A stretch of 64,000 bases of DNA from Cliona cf. orientalis (taxonomy: Eukaryota; Porifera; Demospongiae; Clionaida; Clionaidae). Under the pieces are notes generated by a model. The model made no database searches. It saw only the letters and a list, made by a program, of their open reading frames with translations, and was not told the origin of the DNA. Of the stretch, positions 14,001-29,000 are shown one piece after another. The position numbers and the translations under genes are program-made. The DNA lies in NCBI GenBank assembly GCA_963930775.1, contig OZ005706.1:4330545-4394544 (forward strand). The letters run 5' to 3'. Numbering within the stretch: the first letter of the stretch is position 1; each line of letters starts with the position of its first letter.

Positions 14001-17000
14001 GATTCTAGTTGGCGAGTCGACGAGCTGGCCTTCCTTTTTTTGCACGTCGAAAGACCACGCCCAATTACTAATTATGCACGCGTGCATACGGAACGGAAAC
14101 GGAATGCCTGGTATGAACAGTGCAACGGAAGCGTCACCGTATTTTTTTTACTACTACTGTAAATGTATGGAGTTCTGATCTCGGGTAAGCATCCATGTGG
14201 GCCAAAATCAGGAGGCATGTTTAAATGCCCATGGGTGCTTACCTGGGACACTATAGTATATACAATTCGCACACAGCTGTATCGTTTATGTGGGGCTTGC
14301 CCGAGCGAGCCCCAACTAATACCCCTCAGAAACAGACCACTGTCTACCTGCATGTACATTGCAAACCTCACTGACAAGCGATGGTAAGCAGCCACTTGTC
14401 CGATTAGGAGTGGTTCAGGCTGCCATGGAACCATATTGGTTGAATTTTAGATACAGTGCACGGGCGGTCTAGGCTGATGCTATAGTACCTGGAAGCTACT
14501 ATGGAAGCCTGGGGGTTCCTAGCTGCTTAGTACTATGGGAGAGGTTTTTGGGGATCCAAGAAATAACTTAGTTACATGTCTCAAAGCCAATTGCATAACT
14601 GGACATTCCAGACTCTACCCCGATGTATAACCAATCATAAAAGTTAATCAGAATGTTGTAGCCGGACAGTCTGGACTCTGTCCAGATGTAGTAATGGGTA
14701 TCTAATTACCAATTGTCCAACTGGAAACCTTGGACTTAACAAGTTATAATTGCATGCTAGTCCACGATTACCTTGATTCGGAATTGATATATTGATGAAC
14801 TGTATCCCAAAAATCCAACTTTTCTTGCTTTATGGACAGTGTGCAAGGTAAACAATTGGCTAACGCAGCAGAGAGTGAGATGGTAGAAACTGCATCAACT
14901 TCACCGAATCTTTGAGAAATTAGTCGATCCTGGCACTCCTCAGCCAATAAAACTAAAAATGCCTATGAGAAACATTAGTTATAAACAGAATCATTACATG
15001 CCCAGTATAAATTTACTTTTCTGTGGTTATGAGGTAATTTATTAGGTAATTTATGAGGTAATTACGAGAAAACTCTTGGGTCTCTATGGAGCTTTTCTGA
15101 GACTTAAAAATCTATATATATATATGTAGAGTATCTGATGCATGTATCCAGCGAATACATTACAAGCTGAGTGCTACTTTCCCTGACAAGTACCGCTGGC
15201 CGAACTTCGCGCATTCTCATGGCTGATGTAATCCCGTGGATAAATAAAGCTAGCCCTGCGCTATATATAGCACGCACGCTGTGTGCCATGCCACAACCAA
15301 CCCGATGTTTAGAAGCTGTATGGTGGTGTCAAGTTCGTCACCTGTGATTGAAAATTATCAGAATTGAGGTGAAGAGTCAGTCTCAGACACTGACATTGAT
15401 GTGGCTTAGACTGTGTACACACAATATTGACGACCTTTTACCATATGAACCATTATGCAGCTACTGGGCATGTGATCAAGTTTTTCATATTATATGCACA
15501 CAGTCGGACAACCACCCACTCCAAGCCCAGGTGCTTGTACTACCCAATGAATAAATGAATTTGAAAATCATTGGTGCCAACCCTTGGTGCAATGCGATTT
15601 ATTGTAATAAGAAATATATAGTAGTCACATACTGTAAAGGCTGAAATATTCACAGGAAGCAAATTTCTACGCGTTACAAATTTGCAAGCTAAGCCATGGA
15701 CCTAGCAACACCAATGCTATTGGTAGTGTTGTAGAGAGTAACCACAAGAATGCACTAATACCAATTAAATGGTATTGTATATTGTGTAATAGTGCCACGC
15801 AGTAGACATAAGCAGCACACAGGGTAGTGAGTTCTGGTATAGCACCCATGAGCTTATCAGGGATACTACCAGATGGGGGCAGAAAAATAGAACACTCTGG
15901 CAAAGAATAGCAAAATTAGAACAGCATACCGTATAGTGGGCAAGGTTTTCAATTTGGTAATTAGGCAAATTCAGTATAGATCACCAAATTAAAAACTCGC
16001 CAATTGAGCTTAATGCATGTGCATCTATGGCGGTAGCATTAAGATTGCTAAATTTAAACTTTGCCAATGCCAATGGAGATCCATCACCGAATTTAGTGCT
16101 TGCTGAAGTTACCCGCTATCCAGAATATACGGAACGATGGACATACATGTAGATAACATTGGGTGGGACGCAACTAAGGACTGACGTACAGAAAATAAAT
16201 ATATAAAAATTAGTCGCATCTTGTTTTGCAAGTGCTTCATAGCATGATGCATGTGCGGAATGCACCTGTTATGAAATCTCAGCTACAGTTAAATGGTCAG
16301 TTTAGATACGCTGTTGTCCTCTAGAACCAGAATTTAAAGGTCAGTGGAAGTCTTCTGTTAAAAGATCATTGTGTCAAGAAGTTACATACAGCGTGACATA
16401 TACAAATCATACTGGTGCTACTTGACAATAGAATTGGTAAAATGGTGATAACATGGACTCAAAAGTTTTTCAGAAGGTGAAACTAATAGTAAGTTCAAGT
16501 CTGCTAGTTAAAGATTCTAGTCAAGGGGTTCTGATAACATGTCCTTTCCTCCCTATGAGAAGAGCTATGTCAAATTTATAAGAAACTTGCTATCCAATAT
16601 AAATGGGGCCAGGACATCTATTAAAAAAATATTTAGGAGGACCAAAGAGAGATCATAACACATTAGCTACTAATCTTCTTTATCGAGTTTTCTTCTCATG
16701 ACAGCAGGTTTGGCAGTGATATTGGCTGGCGGGAAAATACAGCATTGCCAATGAACAGTATGGTCTCCTTCCTCATTTTCTTCTCCAAATCGTTAGCAAC
16801 ACCCCACATGTCTATTCATCTGAGCAGCAATTGACCCCGATATAAGTTTTCATATTATAATTTTGCTTTGTACAATACATTCTCATTATCCTTAGCTTAT
16901 TCTGAGATTTGCTTTAAGTGCCAGTGACATCTCAGCTGATATGTGCATACAAAATGTGCGTTCTACATGGCTGTGTCCCCAGAGCAGAGAGATTGGTGAA

Positions 17001-20000
17001 GGTTAATGAGGAAGTGCGGCCCCTCCCTTGGTATGGCTTTCACTGAAGGTACTCGTGGCTATCGCATTTGTTTTAAAGTCGTAGGCTGTAAATGTTGAAG
17101 GTACTGAGCTCGTGGCTGTCACACTTGCAATGAAGTGATAGGCTGTAAATGTGTATTTATCTCTCATTATACATGTCGCATTGTCCTGGGTAAGCATAAA
17201 TCACGATTTTGGCCTGCATGGGCACCTTCCCGGGATATAACTTCCATACATTTGTATAGAAGCTGCTACATTGACTCCTAGAAATGCTGATGTCAGCACT
17301 TACTTGGGAGTGGGCGCTTGCCTTGGACACTACGGTATATCCGTTATTCCTGAATACCTATTACTTGTCTGTCATCTTGTTCTTAGCCATGAAATTTTCT
17401 CTGTAGAACTTGTGCTCAAAGAATACTTGAAGAGGAATGTTTGAAGCTTATGCTCGAGTGATTTTAAGAAAGCGGTTTTGGGCTGGAGATAATGCTGGAC
17501 TAGTTGCAAGTGACAAGCTCAATGGGTGAGAGGTGTATGCCACAACAAATTGGGCAGTGAAGCTGAGGTGTCAATGCTCAGCAGATGGAAATGGTGGTTG
17601 TTGACTCTACTAGGGGTGGTGGAACGATCTCCCTTACATACTGAACATAGTACCTAGGGCTGACTGATCGTGGACAGCTTATATGTACTAGTTTCTTGGT
17701 CTTCCTCTGGCCCTCAACGTGTCAGCACCAGCTATCGTAAGCACTAGTCATTGAAGTTTCTCCACAAGAGTTTTTATCGGTGATGAGGTGGCATCTTGGA
17801 TGTTACTACATGCACAGTAACTGCATTCTCGTACGTATTATTAGTATTTACGTAGTGCCACAGATAAAAAGGACACTGTTACACCATCTTTGGTTCTGGT
17901 GATTATAGAAGTGTAATCAAAGCGTGGGTTCCTGGACATCAAATTTTAGTTGTACTCTGCTTCTCCACTCTGTAGCTGGACCCATACGCTCAAATGCATG
18001 TGCATACAGTATCTTCATAGTTAATGCGCAGATGAATCTCATTGGTTGCAGGATGTGTGTACTCATAAGGAACCAAAGATCAGGGTTTGAAAATACTCCA
18101 CAATGTGTCATAAATGCCATGATTGTTATATTATTGTTACAGTAAGCATGGCATATCAAGAGCAGATTTCCTTTCTCTGGAGTTATAAGTGCATATATTA
18201 ATAATGCGAAACAATGATAGTTGAAAAAATTTGGCCAAGGTTTAATCATGTGGGCTCCACTATAATAATATTGTACACAATAAATATGTACATTACTAGT
18301 CAACAAACCTCCAAGTCACACTGGCACAGGGTATCCAGGTCACATCTAGTAAGATCAGGTGAGTCCAACTGCAGTCCTTTAAATGTCATGCTAAGCCACT
18401 CACCAACTGTGGAATTTTGCATACACACATGTACATCTATGACCAAACCACAGCAACATGTATATAGAGACGAGTGACTTACTCATACTTTCAGGCTTCA
18501 AATCCATAGCTTTGTATACCATTATAATCCATACTAACTGCCTTAAATCTTCTCCTGAGGCTTTGATGCAAACTAAAGAGGTACAACAAGTACTCATGCA
18601 AGTGTATATTTAATTGTCAGTAATAAAACTTTACCGTCATCATGCTGAAACAACTTATCCTCACTCGGAAACTTGATACAGGATTCAGATAAATTATCAT
18701 CCAGAGCAAGGTAAGACTACAAAGATTTAAAACGTTTACCAGTAAAAATACTGGCACTACCAAGTGTCTGATCAAGTTAATAAGTTCAGACTACCGTAGA
18801 ATTCCGTGATTACGCTCCCCCTTTCTGCATGCTAGCATTGGGCAAAAGTGGGGAGGGAAATTATATGTGGGATCCTGATATTGCCACTTGACGACCATTA
18901 CCAACCACCGAATGCCAAGTGGGTGTGCGATCTCTGCACTTCTCAGGTTGTTTGAAGGGCAAAACTCAAGAAAAACCACAAAATATATGGCATAACACAC
19001 AAACAGCTAGAGTTATAGCTGTACATCATATTTTATTGGCTTTGGACTCTAATATTATAAATAATTGGGGGGGAGGGGGCTTATACAATAGACAAAACTA
19101 CCTACACAGGAACTTGAGCTAAAAGAGCAGATAAGGGGCTTACGCGCTGGGGGGGGGGGGGGGGGCGTAATTGTGGGACTCTTAGCACTTTGACTGCTAC
19201 TGTTAGCAGCCTAGTGGTACAGCAAACACAAGAATGTATTAATACCAATTGTACACCATTATGCAATAGTACCAGCGCATGCAAGATCAGCAGATCAATA
19301 TTTAGTGTGATGAAGTGAAGCCATGAAGTGTAGTTGATAGCCTATTGAGACCAGTGACGAGTCAGTCTAGTTATAAGCTATACCTACGTATATGCTAACC
19401 ATCTTGATCGCATCTCTCTTATCCATTGAGAGGTTGTCAAGAACCATCAGTAAAAGTTGCTAGAACTTTTGAACAAACTGTTCTCAACAAAATTCGAACA
19501 TTATGTATCATAAAAAATTTAATGTCAAAAGAAGTCTAATGGTACCTTGTTTCAATGTATAAACCAAGGTACATGTACATGCATGTAGCAGCTAGCTCGG
19601 TAACAGATGGCCTCACATGCTTTGTTGCGAGCTCGTCCCCAGGCCCTCGATTCTCATGGACACAACTACTGTAACCCTCACGCATGTGCCATGTATACCA
19701 CTCATGCATGACTTTTTACCAGGAGTAGATTAGATAGGAGTGTTGAACTACAATACAAACGTAGTAACAGCGTTAAGGTAGGATGAAGTAGACAAATTGT
19801 CATCAAGGCTGACATGTGCTATCACATCTTGTACTTGAAGTGGGTGTTATGTAAACGCAGACTGCAGCTGTACAACTGTATACAGTCTACACTAAGACCT
19901 ACCGTTTAATGGCAAAATGGAAATGATGTTTTCCTGCGTATGATTACGCACGCGCGCGTACATATTACGCGGGTACACACAATAATCTTGTATACGTCCG

Positions 20001-23000
20001 TATATCTATCAGTGTACCGCACCCTACCCAGGACAGAATGCATTTTCCTCGTTTTCGAAGGCTCGTTTCTCGAAGCACCTTGAGCGGTTCTGTTCCATGC
20101 CACTGTTATACACTGCCACTATGGTATAGACATCAAGGATGCCTCATATTTCGTTCTGGAATGAGTGTTATAGATTTGCCCTGAATTCAAAGTTCCATTC
20201 AGCCAGAAAAGATCAAGAAATGGACGAGCGAGATGAATTATCACAAAGAAAGTACTCAAGACGAAGAGTTGGTAGCTATAACGTAGCTAGTTTAGTAGCT
20301 AAAGTTTAGTATTTTCTTTAGTTGATAGTCTAGCTAGCTACTACCAAGAAAATAGAACAGGCTAAAGTGATAAATTATTTTAGAGTTTCAAAGAGCGCTC
20401 ATGGTGGCTGAGTGACCCTGGAAGACTTGGGATTCAGCGGAGTAACTGCTCTGGTACTTACCTACTTGTGGACCAAGTCCCTTAGCGCTGGTGTGAGGGT
20501 TACAGATTTGCCCCGAATTCAAAGATGCCATCAGCCATACGCGGCTGAAAACGCGTTGACATTAAAAAGTATTGTACGTATATTATGGACTTCCGGTGGT
20601 CTTAGTATAGACTGTATAGTGCAGCTGGTACTATGGTGTCCTGGGTGGGACACACCCACTCTACTCACCTACATGACCTCAGATTCATTTACTCGTGTAT
20701 TATCTACGTCATCCTCCCGGAACGCGTTTGCATGAAGTTCAATACTCCTATCTAATCTACTCCTGCTTTTACGTATAAATAGAAGATTGACTGTTGCTTG
20801 GGGAAAAGTCAAGCAGCTTAGCATCAGCTAATGATGCCAAAACTGAACAAAGCGTTTTCAGCTAACACATACATTTGGAACGCCATAAGGAACTCTATAA
20901 AGCTGCACTTTGGATTCATAAACGAGGTATGTAGTAGTTAGTTTGGTAACAAGACATACAAAACAACTACTGTGCCGAGGGTTGATAAACCACTCTGTTT
21001 GATCATGGGACATTGTGGCTAATGTGCATGAGACTGCAGTGTGCAACTGCAGATGAAAGATGCAATGGCAACGTTCATACTCTACTTAAACATCAAATCC
21101 ACCACCAGACTATCAGGCATGACAAAGAACAGACCTAGCCTCTCATCCTCAAAATTGAAATGGATCTTGGGTTTACTACCACTGTGGTGGCTAACAAAGG
21201 GATCAACTCTAATTTCTGTGGCACAGAGTATTATAATACCTCTTGAAGACAGAAGTTAATCATTTTAGTTCCCAGACAGACTGATGCACCAGATATACTC
21301 TGAAAAGAAATTACATTATATTATAATATTATGCTAGAAAGGGATTATGCAAATACTTACATCATTGGAAGTAAAAAGTGTCTTTATCAAACTCAAGTTA
21401 ATATTTTCTCCCTGAAACAGAAATCATTCAAGCATTACTTATGATATATTATGTAAGCACGCATGCATACAATAGAAATAATGTGGTTGTGTCCTTTATA
21501 GGTATGGTGGCTAAAACAGCACTTGAAAATTATACCTAAACCCAATTTCGAATGGCGCTTTTGTGGATAGGTCGGGTGTCATAAAAAACAAGAACTGGAA
21601 ATGTCAAGGAGAATTTTATGTCATACATACATGTATATACTGTCAAGCATATGTAGCTCAAAATTAGTCAATTTGGGTGTGGTCTCCCTATGGAGAAGGT
21701 GCAAAACTTAATTATTAATCAATATGCAAGAAAAATTCATCTAGTAAGTAATTCCACGAAATTTTGTAACAGCAATGATATCCTGCTGTACAGTACTGAC
21801 GCCACCTCGGCATACTTACAGTAAATATTGTGGAATTTACATTATATTCAAAATAATATTATGTATTGTATCATAGCAAATAAGCAAATTCAAGTAATTG
21901 CCAACGGCATTAATAACAAAACCCCTTGAGAACCTGTGCTTACATTTGTACATGTATACAGTGGAACCCCTCTATTCCAGATACTACTTGGGACAGTTTA
22001 TAGTGTCCTGAATAAAGGAGGTGTCCTCATTTCAGGGGTAGTTTTGTACACGTCTAGCTGGGACCATGCATGGTGTCCTGATTACGGGAGATGTCCTCAT
22101 TCAAGGGTGTCTTTATAGAGGGGTTCCACTGTATTGCATATTCATTCCCCTTCTGAGATCATGCAGTGTGCAGAGCCTGTACTGCAAGTGAATATACAAT
22201 ATCCACTATATTACGAAATCTTGTGCATGTAACATGCATGTTACAAAGTACAATTATAGGATTAGTAGCTATAGCCCTATCACCTCAGTTAACAAGAGAT
22301 GGTTACGCATAATGTTTCGCCCTTAATGGGCATCTCAGGTGCAAAATGACACAAACACAAAACTAATAAAAAGAGAGATGCACTAATATTTTGTAATGTT
22401 CAGAGCTAGAGCTCGAGTTTCTGCGCATGTGTGCTCTTTGCTAGCGATCTCTTCCTGATCATTGGTTCTTCTCACAATCTTTGCTGTGAATGGGATTTCT
22501 GGAATGGGTGAGTTGCCGTGTTCCGTGCAGAAGAGTGTGCTCCCCACATGTTCTGAGGATTCCTGGCAAGAGCTGCTCTCCGGTGCTCCATAATTCTCTC
22601 TCTCACTGGTCTCTTTGTTTCACCTACATAACTTCCTGAATACAAAGTGCACTCCAACTTGTAGATCACGTTCTTGACTGTGCATCATGTCGATTGGAAG
22701 CTGGCTGAGGCGATCGAGATAGCTGAAACATTGCCACCAATCAACACAGACAGTGGTTGGAGGCTCCTCCCACCCATTAGGAAAAGATCACTAGCAAAGA
22801 GCACGCAATCGCAGAAACTCTAGCTCTAGCTCTGGACATTACTTTATATTAGTGCATCTCCCTTTTTGTTAGTTTCGTGTTTGTATCATTTTGCACCTGA
22901 AGAGGCCCAAAGGGTGAAATGTACTATGGAACCCCTCAGAAGAGCGCTTTGAGCAATTAAGGATGCACATTACAGCAGTTGTAGCATCAAAGTAACAGTC

Positions 23001-26000
23001 ATGTTTGGTGCATGTTAAAACAACACTCATGGCATAATGCATGTTTGTATGTATGCATGTCATATCAGGGCCCTTTGACAAGCTCATTTAGACATAAAAG
23101 CACACTACTATAGTCTTATGTACCTGAAGTGCAAAAAACTTGGGCAAATTCATAAGATAATCAATTCCCTTCAGAGAAGCAACAATCATTAAGTGGTGCC
23201 CTAGAGAAATAATAATATTATTATGAATTCAATGCAGGTAAAGCATATAACATACTGTTCTTACCAACAATGCTTAATCTGGTACATGCAGCAACATGCC
23301 ACTTGTCAATTTCACATCTTGAATTTTGGTCTTGTGACCACAAATTATCTTTATCTGGAGGAAGAACTCTAAGAGATGCTAGTAGACAGAGATGACCTAG
23401 CTGAAACTAGATATGAAACAAGTACATGTAAATTAAACAACAAATGATCTTGAACATGTAATTACATCTGAAGCTCTTTCCAAGACGTGACCATGAAGAT
23501 AGAGGTACTGTGAAACTAAGTAGTACAAATTACCACAAAGCTCTCTCAGAGCTATACGGTACACTGTTAGATCAGGATTAGACAAAGATCGCAAAGCTTG
23601 TAGAGCAACAAACAGGACGTTATCGTACCTAAAGAAGACACAATGTCATCTTAAACAATAATGAATATTTAACATCCAGTATATACTTGAGCAAAAGAAT
23701 AGCGCAATGAGAGAGTGATGCCATACAGATCTGCAACACAAAATTTGTACTAATGCTCTCCAGTACAGATATCAGACCCTCCAACTGTCTCTCAGGTTCT
23801 CTACAGCCAACTTTTTCATAAAAAACCTACATAAAAAGTACATAACTACACATATACAATGCATAAAAGAAAAAGTATGGTTACCTCCGTCACACTCAGA
23901 ACACACTGGTGCCAAATAACATTCCTCACAAAAAGGCCTTTTTGATGCACTTGTTGGCAGTAGTCGAATGCTTTCTCTACATTACCTATTAAATTTATAT
24001 TGGACAAAGTACTAAAGTATACTGTATACATTAACAGTTAGGCATACATGTACATGTACACCTGTACAGTGCCTTGTGCAGAGGTGTGGTTATTCATTAC
24101 TTAGTTCTAATAGCCAAATGCATTTAGTAGCGAGATACACTTAGCTAAAAAATACAAAGTGTGCATGCATGCTCGTTGTATCAATGGTCTTACTAAAGGG
24201 GTATGATCAATCATTCAGCTATTGGATGCTTGAAACTTTACAGTCAGTCGGGTTAGTTCAAACAAACATTAATTCTGAGTGGCCTTATAGAGCTACTCCA
24301 TAACTATAACATGTACACGATATTTCAGATAATAACACAATAATTATTAGTGAGTTGGTACTTTGATAAAGAAGCATACCACTTGATGTATAGAATTTCA
24401 CAAGCCTAATGTGCAAGTTGACGTCAGAGGAACACAACACCTGTCAAAAACAAATGATAAATACAACAGCCCTACATTGAAGTATCATACAGTACATGTG
24501 GAATACACGACACAATGTAAATCTCTTGTAATGTGAAAAATCAAGCCTATCACATGGACTAGCATTCCCAGTTAAGGTTATGGGAAAGTATTTGATGCAC
24601 AATTTATAAACGATTGTGCATGGACACAATTCACGTATGCTTTAATGCAGTTTTGTCAGAAACATGAACGAATGTCAACCATTTCCAGATGTAAACAAAG
24701 TCCAAATTTCTGCGTCAACTTTTGAAGACCAGAAACTCAAACGAACTGATTTCACTGTTGTTCACGATAGTCCCTCGATCAGAGCAGGGCCAAGTATAGA
24801 GCTTTTTCGAACAAGGTTTTGTCCTAGAGGGCCGGCCTTCCAGCGAGTCTCATGGCAGCTGATCAGCAAGTTTTTATGTTAGCTTTCTGTTGGTGGAATT
24901 CGACGGAGTTTAAATGCTATACTTGGTCTTGTAGAGATTCATAAGCTATCATTTCGTTCGTGTATCATTTCAAACAGGCTGTTTACCTTGGCAAAAACTG
25001 ATGTAGAAAATTGCAATACTTACCCATGCTTACAGACTGACAGCGGCAAGTTTACTTTTCGTTTTTGTGGACCATGGGGCAGGCATCAGGAGAGTTACTT
25101 ACCTGTGCCTAGACTGTGCAAAGAACGTAGACAAAACTGGAATATACCTGTCTCATTTATTATTCATATGAACTTTAACCACGCATGGACGGAACACTAT
25201 CCCACATATTCATGGAAGATTCTTATCTCGAGTCCATATTCAGTGGTTCCCCAGATGGTCGCCAAAATCACCACTGGTGATTGTCCAATGGCTTCTGGCG
25301 ATTGTCTAGTCACGTTGATCGGCAAATTGGCGAAAGTGGGAGGAGTGTAGCCAGTACTAGTAATAGGTAATGGTCACTTGGTGAAAGGAATGCTGCTGGT
25401 TAAACTCTACTATGCTGGCACAAGACCAAATCCGTAAAGTTTACTTAGCNNNNNNNNNNNNNNNNNNNNNNNNNNNNNNNNNNNNNNNNNNNNNNNNNNN
25501 NNNNNNNNNNNNNNNNNNNNNNNNNNNNNNNNNNNNNNNNNNNNNNNNNNNNNNNNNNNNNNNNNNNNNNNNNNNNNNNNNNNNNNNNNNNNNNNNNNNN
25601 NNNNNNNNNNNNNNNNNNNNNNNNNNNNNNNNNNNNNNNNNNNNNNNNNGGTGCCTTCACGAGCTTCAATCTTCTCCTGTGGTAATTAGCATCAGCAATA
25701 ACAACTTTTTATGTTGAGAACAAGTATGTTTGATGTAATGTCCAGGATAATGTGCACGAGGTACCAATAGCATGCTCAGTAGTATAGTGCGCTTGCACAG
25801 ATAAACGTAGTCCCGAACATTGAACCTATGCTATCATGGCATAGGCCACACCCTTACTGCAGGCCTAGAGCAGCTGCTCAAACTCACCGTGTAATGGCGA
25901 CATTCTCGCCTCACCTCTCGCTTCACTCGAGGCTCGGTGGCCTGCTAGGCAGGCCTATCGAAATGCGTGGCGCTTTGCGCTGTTCGCTCGAGAATGCATC

Positions 26001-29000
26001 TCTATGGCCACCCTTGTTTGTGCACACGGCATTGCAATTCTGACCAATCATGAGTCTTTCTGAATTAGTAGAAGAGCGCATCTTCCACATTAGGACACAG
26101 ACTATACAAGAAAATTATCATTCTGAAAATATTTTTCGTTGTACATAGTATAAAAAGTAGTCCTTCGACCTTCTTTTAATTAGATGAAGGTCTAAGGACC
26201 GAAACTTTTGCTTCAGTACTGCAAGATTAACAATCATATCAGTATGTCCACCTAGGCCTTGTGGTAACAGGGGGTGATTAAGATACCTTCCCTCCTCAGG
26301 TACATACATGTATATTCTCGTATATAGTGACTGTCACCAAGCTGTGGATGTAGCCAGCCATACTGCTACCAGAGGAGGTAGGACAGACTTGATTTTTGAC
26401 TAATAGGTCACTAATTAAATCGCTAGTATAGACTTTCGTGAAGGTTTTTAGAGGATATCATTGTGATTTTTGCACTCAGCGCTACTGACTTACTGGGGGA
26501 GTCCTTGTTAGTTAGCAATCCAGAGCAACTCTTAGGTCTTTGATAAGCTTATCCCCACTACTACATTCTACACGTGCTCTTTACATGTAAAAATACTGAT
26601 GACAGACCCATGATCTGAAACATTTTGTGTTAACAGACCTTACAACTACATTCAATTTGCTCTATTAACAGACTCCTACCTCTTCACCGACAACATAGTC
26701 ATGAGCCTATACTCCATCAGCTACTTACATATACAGGATTGCCCTATAGCGATGCATTGAAACACAGAATACATAGCACACACACAGATGAATAGAAAGA
26801 TCACCTCTCAAAGCCACCAATTTTGGTAAGTTCATGGATAAAAAAAATTAATAATAATATTAATATTATGGGGGGGGGGCTTCATTCATTTTAGACTTGC
26901 ATGTACATTGCATAATATTGCATTAGTACATGATTATTAGGGTAAGAAATTGAATTCCAATCACAGACAAGCATGCTTATTACATGTACTTACAATGAGA
27001 GCAAGCACAGTTGGATGAGACTGGTTTATGTGAATTACTTGAGCAAGAGATTCCTACATAAATATGCATGCACACATATCAAAATTTAATATCAATCAGA
27101 ATTATTACGCAAACCAATTAAATTTTAGTAAATTTTGTACTTGCACGCCACTCCTAAGTATCGGATTGGAAATGGGAAAACTACCGCACTTGCTCTAATT
27201 ATCCAAACAGCCAAAAATAATTATTAATATCGCCGTTCAGTGTTAAATAAAAAGTAAACAATGGCTTATTCGAGTGCAAATAGAACGTGCAAATGGAGAA
27301 AGCACTGTGCTAGTGACGAAGAAACAGCAGTCGATGTCCAACTATAAGTTTATCGTTATCACCTCTAGAGTTCTCAGTATCGCTGTGCTCTCAGGAGCAG
27401 TCGCAAAATGATCGCTGTCTGTGTCCGTATTACCTTTCCGCTCTTATATGCTGTCCGAGATGTGGTAGCCACACTCTTCAATGAACGTGGAAGAGTTGTC
27501 TTGAGCTCCTGCCATGCCGTATTGCATGGCCGTTTGGTTGATTTAGAGTGGATGAGAAAACTTGAAATTCAAGATGTTCGACAAATTAGGAAGGAAATAA
27601 ATTACTTAAGGTTACGGGATAGTATCAACGCGCAATTTATAAATGATTGCGCACGGACACAGTTCACGTATGTTTTAATGCGGTTTAGTCGGAAATGCGA
27701 ACGAACGGCGACCATTTCCAGATTCCAAACCTCTGCATCAACTTTTGAAGACTAGAGACTCAAACGAACTGACTTCATGATAGTCCATCAATCGGAGCAG
27801 GGCCAAGTATAGCTCTTTTTCAAAAACTCTAAGATGGTAAGTCGTCAGACAATGTTTTGTCCTGGAGGGCCGCCATTAAGCGAGTCATATGGCAGCTGAG
27901 CAGTAAGTTTTTATGTTCGCTTTCTGTTTGTGTAACTCGACAGAGTTTAAACGATATACTTGGCCTTGTAGAGACTCGTAAGCTATCGTTTTGTTTGTAT
28001 GTCATTACATAGAGGCTGTTTACCTCGGCAAAAACTGACACAGGAAATTGCAATACTTACCCGCGCTTGCAGACAGACGGTGGCAGGTTTGCTTTTCGTT
28101 TTTGTGGACCATAGGGCAGGCGTCAGGAGAGCTACTTACCTGTGCCTCGACTGTGCAAAGAACGTGGACAAAAACTGGAATATAACCGTCTCATTTATTA
28201 TTCATGTGAACTTTGACCATGCGTGGGCGGAACACTATCCCCGTAACCTTAAAGAATGTTCGAATACTTAAAGCGAGTACGGTATGTCCATAGTAATATT
28301 GTGGGCCACCATGAAATATCACTAGATGCTTGATACTTGGAAAGAACTCTCAAAAGGTCACCTTGGAAGCATGAGCTAGAGAATTAATACTTATAAAGCC
28401 AGCCATTTTAGTTCTGAAACTTTGATAACACTTAATTATCCGTTTCGGCCCTTCTTGTTAATATTTGTCCCATTGCAGCCTATATAACACTGTCCATGCA
28501 TACCAATACATTGTGGGTAAGTACATGTACTCAAGGGAGTTTCATAAAATGTGACCCGCTATGAGAAAAGGGACCACTTGGGATATTTTTTCATTTTCTA
28601 ATAATTGCTAAAATGTGTGGAAGATTTTATTATTTTTCACTTTTCTGTTTTTTGGTCTATTAGAAAATTTAGATTTTTGGCTTCATAGCGATATGCTACC
28701 GTATTTTCTCGTTATTAGGCGCATTTCGCTTATAAGCGCATATTCGTTATTAAGCGCATGCAATTCTGTTGGCCTAAGCACTCGTTATTAGGCGCATTTA
28801 GCATATAAGCGCATACTAATGTTATGTGACCGTTGACCTCGATATCTGCACGCTTGCTAGCTTGCCCAGGGCTCCCACCTTTTCAAGTTAGTCGAAAGTA
28901 CGATGGCTAATGTCGATTCTCAGGTTCTTCCAGTAATGAACGCCATTTCGACGTGGGCAGAATGTAGCAACGTGCGATCGATCGATTGGCCACGCCCCTT

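Noticed and set aside
24664..25350. Plus-strand open frames of 72 and 120 codons as genes
   Set aside because: They lie in a copy of repeat element R. The matching frame in the 27-kb copy contains stops, and no domain is recognisable.
25412..25717. Open frames crossing 25450-25649
   Set aside because: They consist mostly of unknown bases in the assembly gap.
26180..26238. Possible exon LKQKFRSLDLHLIKRR
   Set aside because: Good acceptor, but the neighbouring exons of the TPR-like gene already join in phase without it.
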